From Actinokineospora alba (GTDB taxonomy: Bacteria; Actinomycetota; Actinomycetes; Mycobacteriales; Pseudonocardiaceae), in the NCBI RefSeq assembly GCF_004362515.1, contig NZ_SNXU01000001.1, positions 3,100,001 through 3,164,000 of the forward strand: DNA of 64,000 bases. The letters run 5' to 3'. How positions within the stretch are numbered: the stretch's first letter is position 1; each line of letters starts with the position of its first letter. A program made the position numbers and the translations under genes. Under the pieces are notes generated by a model. The model was not told where the DNA came from, did not search any database, and was given only the letters and a program-made list of their open reading frames with translations. Below, one piece after another: positions 57,771-64,000 of this stretch.

Positions 57771-58568
57771 ATGACACTCGGCTCTGTCTTCCTCAGTGAG
57801 GTTCTCGGCACCGGCATCCTGCTGCTGCTCGGCGCCGGCGTGGTCGCCAATGTGCTGCTGACCAAGTCGAAAGGGTTCGACGGCGGCTGGCTGCTGATCA
57901 ACTTAGGGTGGGGACTCGCCGTGATGGCGGGCGTGTTCGTCGCCTACAAGTCGGGCGGACACCTCAACCCCGCGGTCACCCTCGGCGTCCTGTCCAGCGG
58001 CGCGGCCGAGTACGCGCCCGGCGTGCCGGTGGGCTTCGCCTCCACCCTGGCGTACGTCGCGGGTCAGCTGGTCGGCGCGTTCCTCGGGGCGTGCACCGCG
58101 TACGTCACCTACAAGAAGCACTTCGACGCCGAGCCCGACGAGGGCAAGCGGCTCGGCGTGTTCGCCACCGGGCCGGAAATCCGGGTCTACCAATGGAATC
58201 TGCTCACCGAGGTGGTCGGCACCTTCGTCCTGGTGATCGTGATCCTCGCGCTCGGCAAGACGCCGCACGGGCTCGGCCCGGTCGCCGCGGCGCTGCTCGT
58301 CGTCGGCATCGGCGCCTCGCTCGGCGGACCCACCGGGTACGCCATCAACCCGGCCCGCGACCTCGGCCCGCGCATCGCCTACGCGCTGCTCCCGGCACAC
58401 CGCACGGTCTCGGCCGCGGTCACTGTCGGCGCACCGGCGGGAGACCCCGGACCCGAGCGCCCCGCGAGCGGCGCCAAGGACGCGGACTGGGCCTACGCCT
58501 GGGTCCCCGTCGTCGGGCCGCTGATCGGCGGCGTCCTGGCGGGCCTCGCCTCCCAGTTCCTGTTCTGA
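57771..58568 (+). CDS. glpF: Glycerol uptake facilitator
   Basis: 265 aa from ATG 57771 with AAGGAGGAGCCG just upstream. An aquaporin-family channel: six TM helices and two half-helices with NPA motifs (SGGHLNPAVTLG and GYAINPARDLGPR; the Asp after the second NPAR is the glyceroporin mark). A longer loop (about 220-245, VGAPAGDPGPERPASGAKDA) is inserted before the last helix. It brings glycerol across the membrane for the kinase encoded 30 bp downstream. First gene of glpF-glpK-glpD. Confidence 0.95.
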   Translation: MTLGSVFLSEVLGTGILLLLGAGVVANVLLTKSKGFDGGWLLINLGWGLAVMAGVFVAYKSGGHLNPAVTLGVLSSGAAEYAPGVPVGFASTLAYVAGQLVGAFLGACTAYVTYKKHFDAEPDEGKRLGVFATGPEIRVYQWNLLTEVVGTFVLVIVILALGKTPHGLGPVAAALLVVGIGASLGGPTGYAINPARDLGPRIAYALLPAHRTVSAAVTVGAPAGDPGPERPASGAKDADWAYAWVPVVGPLIGGVLAGLASQFLF

Positions 58569-58598
58569 CCACCACTCCCCGCAGCGGAAGGAACCTCG

Positions 58599-60119
58599 AT
58601 GGCTGACTTCGTCGGAGCGATCGACCAGGGCACGACCAGCACCCGATTCATGGTGTTCGACCACGGCGGCAACGAGATCGCCCGCCACCAGCTCGAACAC
58701 GAGCAGATCCTGCCGCGCCCCGGCTGGGTCGAGCACAACCCCACCGAGATCTGGGAACGCACCCGCGCGGTCGTCGAGTCCACGCTGAACAAGGCGAACC
58801 TGAGCGCGAGCGACCTCGCCGCGGTCGGCGTGACCAACCAGCGCGAGACGACCGTGGTCTGGAACCGCCGCACCGGCAGGCCCTACTGCAACGCGATCGT
58901 CTGGCAGGACACCCGTACCGACCGGATCGCCGCCGAACTCGACCGTGACGGGCGCGGCCAGGTCATCCGCCGCAAGGCCGGGCTGCCCCCGGCCACCTAC
59001 TTCTCCGGCGGAAAGCTCAAGTGGATCCTGGAGAACGTGCCGGGCGTCGTCGAGGACGCCAAGCGCGGCGACGCCATCTTCGGCACCATCGACACCTGGC
59101 TGCTGTGGAACCTGACCGGTGGCGTGGACGGAGGCGTACACGTCACCGACCCGACCAACGCCAGCCGCACCATGCTGATGGACCTGGAGACCTGGGACTG
59201 GGACGACGAGCTGCTGTCGTTCTTCGGTGTGCCACGGGAAATGCTGCCGTTCATCCTGCCGTCCTCCAATCCGGAGCTCTACGGGGTGACCCGCGCGAAC
59301 GGCCCGTTCGGCGGCGAGGTGAAGCTCTCCGGCGACCTGGGCGACCAGCAGGCGGCCACCGTCGGACAGGTGTGCTTCCGGCCGGGCGAGGCCAAGAACA
59401 CCTACGGCACCGGCAACTTCCTGCTCCTCAACACCGGCCACGAACTCGTCCGCTCGGAACACGGCCTGCTCACCACCGTGTGCTACCAGTTCGGCGAGGA
59501 CAAGCCGGTGTACGCGCTGGAGGGCTCCATCGCGGTGACCGGCTCCGCCGTGCAGTGGCTGCGCGACCAGCTCGGCATCATCTCCGGCGCCGAGCAGAGT
59601 GAATCCCTCGCACGCCAAGTGGAGGACAACGGCGGGGTGTACTTCGTGCCCGCGTTCTCCGGTCTGTTCGCGCCCTACTGGCGCTCCGACGCCCGCGGCG
59701 CGATCGTCGGCCTGTCCCGGTACTCCACCAACGCGCACATCGCCCGCGCCACGCTGGAATCCATCTGCTACCAGACACGCGACGTCGTGGAGGCCATGCA
59801 GGCCGACTCCGGGGTCACCCTCGACGTGCTGCGCGTCGACGGCGGCGTGACGGCCAACGAGCTGTGCATGCAGGTGCAGGCCGACCTGCTCGGCGTGCCC
59901 GTGTCGCGCCCGGTGGTGGCGGAGACGACCGCGCTGGGCGCGGCGTACGCGGCGGGCCTCGCGGTCGGCTTCTGGCGCGACACCGCCGAACTCGAGCAGA
60001 ACTGGCGCGAGGACGTGCGCTGGCAGCCGACCATGGACGAGGAGCAGCGCGAACGTGGCTACACGCGGTGGAAGAAGGCCGTCACCCGGACCCTCGACTG
60101 GGTCGACATCGACGACTGA
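58599..60119 (+). CDS. glpK: Glycerol kinase, operon copy
   Basis: 506 aa. FGGY kinase: FVGAIDQGTTSTRFMVFDHG, NQRETTVVWNRRTGRPYCNA, WQDTRTDRIA, TYGTGNFLLLNTGHE, GSIAVTGSAVQWLRDQL and VDGGVTANELCMQVQADLLG. Catalyses ATP-dependent phosphorylation of glycerol. It is clearly paralogous to the iclR-linked copy, with the same domain order but many substitutions. Placed between glpF and glpD in a usual three-gene glycerol operon. Confidence 0.95.
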   Translation: MADFVGAIDQGTTSTRFMVFDHGGNEIARHQLEHEQILPRPGWVEHNPTEIWERTRAVVESTLNKANLSASDLAAVGVTNQRETTVVWNRRTGRPYCNAIVWQDTRTDRIAAELDRDGRGQVIRRKAGLPPATYFSGGKLKWILENVPGVVEDAKRGDAIFGTIDTWLLWNLTGGVDGGVHVTDPTNASRTMLMDLETWDWDDELLSFFGVPREMLPFILPSSNPELYGVTRANGPFGGEVKLSGDLGDQQAATVGQVCFRPGEAKNTYGTGNFLLLNTGHELVRSEHGLLTTVCYQFGEDKPVYALEGSIAVTGSAVQWLRDQLGIISGAEQSESLARQVEDNGGVYFVPAFSGLFAPYWRSDARGAIVGLSRYSTNAHIARATLESICYQTRDVVEAMQADSGVTLDVLRVDGGVTANELCMQVQADLLGVPVSRPVVAETTALGAAYAAGLAVGFWRDTAELEQNWREDVRWQPTMDEEQRERGYTRWKKAVTRTLDWVDIDD

Positions 60120-60147
60120 CCGGCCCCGCAAAGGAAAAGGAGACACA

Positions 60148-61830
60148 GTGTCCACACGACTGGACCCGGCATACCGCGCCGCGGCACTGCGCGGCATCGA
60201 GGAGACCGAGTTCGACGTGCTCGTCATCGGCGGGGGAGTGGTGGGCGCGGGCGCCGCCCTCGACGCCGCCGCACGCGGCCTGCGCGTCGCGCTGGTCGAG
60301 GCCAGGGACTGGGCGGCGGGCACGTCGAGCCGGTCGAGCAAGCTGATCCACGGTGGCCTGCGCTACCTGGAACAGCGCGACTTCAGCCTGGTCCGGGAGG
60401 CGCTCAAGGAACGACGCCTGCTGCTCCACCGACTGGCGCCACACCTGGTCCGCCCGGTGCCGTTCCTGTTCCCGCTGACGCGCGGGGTCTTGGAACGCGC
60501 CTACGTCGGGGCGGGCGTGCTGCTCTACGACACGATGGGCGGGGCGCGGGCGCTGCCATGGCACAAGCACCTCTCGCGCAAGCAGGCACTGCGGCTGGCG
60601 CCGTCACTGAAGCCGGAGGCGCTCAGCGGCGCCATCCGCTACTACGACGCCCAAGTCGACGACGCGCGGCACACCATGATGATCACCCGCACGGCCGCGC
60701 GGCACGGAGCGACCGTTCTCAGCCGGGCCAAGGCGATCGGCCTGCTTCGGGATGGTGGGCGGGTCGTCGGCGCCCGGGTGCGCGACGTCGAGTCCGGGCG
60801 GGAGCACGAGATCCGCGCCCGACGGGTGATCAGCGCCACCGGCGTGTGGACCGACGAACTGCACGCCATGACCGGCGTCGCCGCGCCGTTCCAGGTGCGC
60901 ATGTCCAAGGGCATCCACCTGCTGGTGCCCAGGGACCGCATCGACCTGGAGACCGGCCTGATCGCCCCCACCGAGAAGAGTGTCCTGTTCGTCATCCCGT
61001 GGGGCAAGCACTGGATCATCGGCACCACCGACACGGAATGGGACCTCGACCGCGACCACCCCGCCGCCAGTCGGTCCGATGTGGACTATCTGCTGGAGCA
61101 CGTGAACTCCGTGCTGCGGACACCGCTGACCGCCGAGGACGTCGACGGGGTGTACGCCGGGCTCCGGCCGCTGCTGGCGGGGGAGTCCAGCGAAACGGCG
61201 AAGCTGTCACGGGAACACGCCGTCGCCGAACCCGTCCCGGGACTGTTCGTGATCGCGGGCGGCAAGTACACCACCTACCGGGTGATGGCGGCCGACGTGG
61301 TGAACGCGGCCGTGCGCGGCCTGGGCCGGGCCGTGCCGCCCTCGCTGACCGAGCGGCTGCCGGTCGTCGGCGCCATCGGCTACCACGAGATGTGGGAGGA
61401 CCGTGCCGCCATCGCCCGGCGCACCGGGCTCGGCGTGTCCACTGTGGAGCATCTGTTGGGCAGGTACGGATCGGCGATCGACGACCTGATCGAGCTCATC
61501 GGGCGGGATCCGAGCCTGGCCGAACCGATCCCCGGCGCAGAGGAATACCTGCGGGTCGAAGCCGTGTACGCGGTGACCCACGAGGGTGCTCTGCACCTCG
61601 ACGACATCCTCACCCGGCGCACCCGCATCTCGATCGAGACGCCGGACCGAGGTCTCGCCGCCGCCGCGGAGATCGCTCGGCTCGTCGCCTCGGACCTCGG
61701 ATGGGATAGCCAAACCGAACGCGAGGAAGTCCGCCTCTACCACGAAAGGGTGTGCGCCGAACGCGCCGCGCAGGACTCCGTCGACGACCTGACCGCCAAC
61801 GCGGCCCGCATCGCCGCGCCCGCCTGCTGA
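60148..61830 (+). CDS. glpD: Aerobic glycerol-3-phosphate dehydrogenase
   Basis: 560 aa from GTG 60148 (AAGGAG 5-6 bases upstream). The FAD-binding motif VLVIGGGVVGAGAALDAA lies near residue 25, followed by GTSSRSSKLIHGGLRYLEQ, FVIPWGKHWIIGTTDTEWD and GGKYTTYRVMAADVV, all conserved in GlpD. The C-terminal helical domain (about 395-540) is DAO_C. It oxidises sn-glycerol 3-phosphate to dihydroxyacetone phosphate and feeds electrons to quinone at the membrane. Last gene of the operon. Confidence 0.95.
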   Translation: MSTRLDPAYRAAALRGIEETEFDVLVIGGGVVGAGAALDAAARGLRVALVEARDWAAGTSSRSSKLIHGGLRYLEQRDFSLVREALKERRLLLHRLAPHLVRPVPFLFPLTRGVLERAYVGAGVLLYDTMGGARALPWHKHLSRKQALRLAPSLKPEALSGAIRYYDAQVDDARHTMMITRTAARHGATVLSRAKAIGLLRDGGRVVGARVRDVESGREHEIRARRVISATGVWTDELHAMTGVAAPFQVRMSKGIHLLVPRDRIDLETGLIAPTEKSVLFVIPWGKHWIIGTTDTEWDLDRDHPAASRSDVDYLLEHVNSVLRTPLTAEDVDGVYAGLRPLLAGESSETAKLSREHAVAEPVPGLFVIAGGKYTTYRVMAADVVNAAVRGLGRAVPPSLTERLPVVGAIGYHEMWEDRAAIARRTGLGVSTVEHLLGRYGSAIDDLIELIGRDPSLAEPIPGAEEYLRVEAVYAVTHEGALHLDDILTRRTRISIETPDRGLAAAAEIARLVASDLGWDSQTEREEVRLYHERVCAERAAQDSVDDLTANAARIAAPAC

Positions 61831-62033
61831 TCAACGCGCCCCGGGCGGCCATTGGGCGGCTGTCGCGACGTCGGCGGGAGCCGAAGCGCGAAGCTGATCC
61901 GTGACATCGGCGAGGTCGGCGATTGGGCGAGCACCATGCCCCGGTCGGCCAGAGGAGATCACGTGTCGTGGAACCGCGACCAATAACGCCAACCAACGGT
62001 GACGGGTTCAGACTGATCTGAGATCGTCTCCGC

Positions 62034-63413
62034 ATGGCGAGTCTTCGGCGCGATACAGCGGCTCCCGCTCTGGTTGGGCTGGCGGTGCTCGGCGCCGCGG
62101 TGGCTTCGTCAGTCGGCTGGGTGGACTGGATCGCCCTGTGGCATTGGCTGCGGCCACGCGCGGGACTGGTCCTGCTGTTCGCGATCGCGGTCGGGTTGCT
62201 GGTCACCGCGCTCTTTCGCGGCCTGCGCCGCGCGCCGCGCGATCGGCAGGCCCCAGCACTGAGCTGGTGGGTGGTCGCGGGGGCAGGATTGGTGGTGGCT
62301 GGTGTCGCGTGGGGTGCGACGGCGTGGTTGTTGACTGAGGCGAACAGGGCGGTGGATCCGGCCGCTGCTCGCGTCGAGGCGATCAAGACCGGGCTCGGTA
62401 TCGGGGCCGGGATCGGTGGGGTGTTCGCCCTGCTGCTGGCCGTCCGTCGTCAGTGGCATCAAGAACTCAGCGCCGCCGACGTCGCCTTGGACGCGGCGGA
62501 GAAGCGGGTCACCGAGTTGTACGCCAAGGCCGCGGACCAACTCGGGTCCGACAAGGCGCCTGTCCGCCTCGCCGGTCTCTACGCACTGGAACGGCTCGCC
62601 CAGAACAACGCCGGTCAACGGCAGACGATCGTCAACGTGCTCTGCGCATACCTGCGCATGCCCTACGACCTGCCAAGCGATACTCCCGCCCGAGATGCCG
62701 ATCAAGATGGCTCCGAGGAGATCCGTGACCGGGTCCAGGAACAGCAAGTACGCCTGACCGCCCAACGGATTCTGGTCGACCATGTCCGCCCGGGCCCGCA
62801 CCCCCGGCGTCCGGTCCCCACGTTCTGGCCCGATGTCGATCTGGATCTCACCGGGGCGACGCTCACCGATCTCGACCTGAGCGACTGCCGGTTGCGTGCG
62901 GCTCGGTTTGACGTCGCACGATTCACCGGCCAGACCCGCTTTGTAACCGCGGACTTCAGCTCACCCGCTCGCTTCGTCGGCGCTCGGTTCGAGGGCAGGT
63001 CTTCCTTTCACGGGGCGCACTTTTCCAGCCAAGCCTCTTTCGCACGGGCGTGGTTCGCCGACGAAGCCCGGTTCGCCTTCGCGGACTTCATCGGAGCTGA
63101 CTTCGAGGGTGCCCGCTTCGACGGCCAGGCCGTGTTCGAATGGACTCGGTTCAGGGAGACTGGGGTATTCGTCGACGCGCGGTTCGGCGGTGATGTGTCG
63201 TTCTACAAGGCTCGGTTTGACCATAGTGGACGGTTCCAGCGCGCCGAGTTCGCCGCTGGAGCCACCTTCACCGATACCGAATTCGACCTCCCCGGCGAGG
63301 TGTGGGCCCACGGCGCGAAGTTCAGCCGAGGCGTGCCGGAGGTGGTGTGGTCGATGCTGCCGCCGGAGGAAACGGCCGACCAAGGTGAGTCGCCGTCGGG
63401 GAACCGCGCCTAA
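62034..63413 (+). CDS. Membrane-anchored pentapeptide-repeat protein
   Basis: 459 aa. Four N-terminal hydrophobic helices (ALVGLAVLGAAVASSVGWV, LVLLFAIAVGLLVTALF, WWVVAGAGLVVAGVAWGATA, GLGIGAGIGGVFALLLAV) are followed by AAEKRVTELYAKAADQLGSD and a helical linker. From about 255 to 430 come A(D/N)LXX-like pentapeptide units (GARFEGRSSFHGAHFSSQAS, FADEARFAFADFIGADFEGA), forming a right-handed quadrilateral beta helix in the cytoplasm. This type is common in actinomycetes and unassigned. A distinct 203-bp gap separates it from glpD. Confidence 0.88.
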   Translation: MASLRRDTAAPALVGLAVLGAAVASSVGWVDWIALWHWLRPRAGLVLLFAIAVGLLVTALFRGLRRAPRDRQAPALSWWVVAGAGLVVAGVAWGATAWLLTEANRAVDPAAARVEAIKTGLGIGAGIGGVFALLLAVRRQWHQELSAADVALDAAEKRVTELYAKAADQLGSDKAPVRLAGLYALERLAQNNAGQRQTIVNVLCAYLRMPYDLPSDTPARDADQDGSEEIRDRVQEQQVRLTAQRILVDHVRPGPHPRRPVPTFWPDVDLDLTGATLTDLDLSDCRLRAARFDVARFTGQTRFVTADFSSPARFVGARFEGRSSFHGAHFSSQASFARAWFADEARFAFADFIGADFEGARFDGQAVFEWTRFRETGVFVDARFGGDVSFYKARFDHSGRFQRAEFAAGATFTDTEFDLPGEVWAHGAKFSRGVPEVVWSMLPPEETADQGESPSGNRA

Positions 63414-63502
63414 CGGCGTGACGAACGTCGGGGATTCTGTGTGACGCGAAGGTCTCCAAAACGCATATGCCCCTGAAACCACCCTCCGTCTCTAATGGGG
63501 GC

Positions 63503-64000
63503 ATGAATCAGAGTGTCTCCCTGTCAGCACCGACTCGCCGCACGCGCCGGATCGTGCTCGTCAGCCTGGTGATCCTTGGTCTGGCCGGGGTTGTCTTCGG
63601 CGTGCGGCGGCCGCTCATGATGTCCGCTCCGCGGTGCTTGGCCGGGCGGTGGCACGGCTGCTTCGACACGTTCAACGGCGTGTTGCTCATGACGCTGGTC
63701 GGGCTGCCGTTGGCCGCACTGGCCGTGTGGGCACTGGCGCGCCGCCGACGCGCCGCGGGCGTGACCTCGGCGTGGCGGATGTCGCTGGCCGAGGTGGGCA
63801 TGGTCTACGGGACTGTGCCGCTCGTCTGGTTGACCATGATGCCGGGATCGGGGGCAGGCGTCGTCCCCGCTCGGGTGAGCCTGGTTCCGCTGCGGGACCT
63901 GCTCACGATGGGGCCGATCGGGATCGGCGGCAACCTGCTGATCTTCGCGGCGCTGGGTTTCTTCGCCCCGATCCGGTTCCCGGCGCTGCGGTCCGTGCCG
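63503..64000 (+). CDS. VanZ-like membrane protein, 5' part
   Basis: 166 codons are visible from ATG 63503 and the gene runs off the window. Hydrophobic helices (IVLVSLVILGLAGVVFG, GVLLMTLVGLPLAALAVWAL, MVYGTVPLVWLTMM) lead to VSLVPLRDLLTMG-IGIGGNLLIFAALGFFAP, the usual VanZ/phosphotransbutyrylase-like pattern (N-L-P at helix ends). VanZ proteins modestly raise teicoplanin tolerance in enterococci, but the broad family has unknown roles. Confidence 0.75.
   Translation, partial: MNQSVSLSAPTRRTRRIVLVSLVILGLAGVVFGVRRPLMMSAPRCLAGRWHGCFDTFNGVLLMTLVGLPLAALAVWALARRRRAAGVTSAWRMSLAEVGMVYGTVPLVWLTMMPGSGAGVVPARVSLVPLRDLLTMGPIGIGGNLLIFAALGFFAPIRFPALRSVP

Overview
The window is high-GC actinomycete DNA, most probably from the Pseudonocardiales (Saccharothrix, Actinokineospora, Lentzea or Amycolatopsis type). 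The evidence is very high GC at third codon positions, frequent GTG starts, translationally coupled gene pairs with ATGA or GTGA overlaps, a tmRNA whose tag ends in ADYDLAA, an IclR-controlled glycerol operon of the Streptomyces gyl type, and secreted RHS/SpvB giants. All calls come from reading the sequence and translations by eye; no database search was run.

Layout. 1-1.5 kb: C-terminal end of a secreted subtilisin-like protease, then a terminator and a 141-bp MITE-like palindrome. 1.7-4.2 kb: three-gene two-component operon (membrane sensor, histidine kinase, LuxR-type regulator). 4.3-4.7 kb: tmRNA (ssrA). 4.8-9.1 kb: barstar-like protein, DUF72, YdeI-like, a TetR/DUF998 divergon and a small beta-barrel candidate. 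9.1-14.5 kb: leftward block with an aminoglycoside-phosphotransferase-like kinase, a methyltransferase, two envelope proteins, and an overlapping membrane protein-XRE-oxidoreductase operon behind a triple operator. 14.7-21 kb: secreted and envelope proteins (Excalibur protein, CutA, Pro-Ala-tailed lytic transglycosylase, SixA-type phosphatase, beta-propeller). 21-27.6 kb: LAL-type regulator, a coupled trio including YceI and a collagen-like protein, and a neutral ceramidase. 27.6-34.2 kb: small membrane proteins, GNAT, HrpB helicase, a MauE-DsbA redox pair and a PaaK-like ligase.

34.3-53.9 kb is an accessory island. It begins at tRNA-Ala(GGC). It holds a 5'-truncated RHS gene with a PD-(D/E)XK-like toxin tip and a low-GC putative immunity gene; a decayed second toxin tip overlapping a SUKH immunity gene; a nuoG fragment fused to a tyrosine-recombinase fragment; a frameshifted PD-(D/E)XK-like protein; a NACHT NTPase with a multi-TM C-terminus; and an intact 2953-aa SpvB/TcdB/RHS polymorphic toxin with a Hint domain and an HNH nuclease tip, followed by an overlapping 93-aa immunity candidate. 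A decayed ricin-type lectin closes it.

53.9-64 kb returns to core-like content: a PadR/membrane protein pair and a glycerol regulon made of two divergent units (iclR-glpK leftward, glpF-glpK-glpD rightward) sharing two palindromic operator candidates. A pentapeptide-repeat membrane protein and the start of a VanZ-like gene end the window.

Three otherwise good reading frames (7.8, 37.8 and 40.87 kb) each break in the direction expected from one missing base, so both gene decay and sequence error should be considered there.
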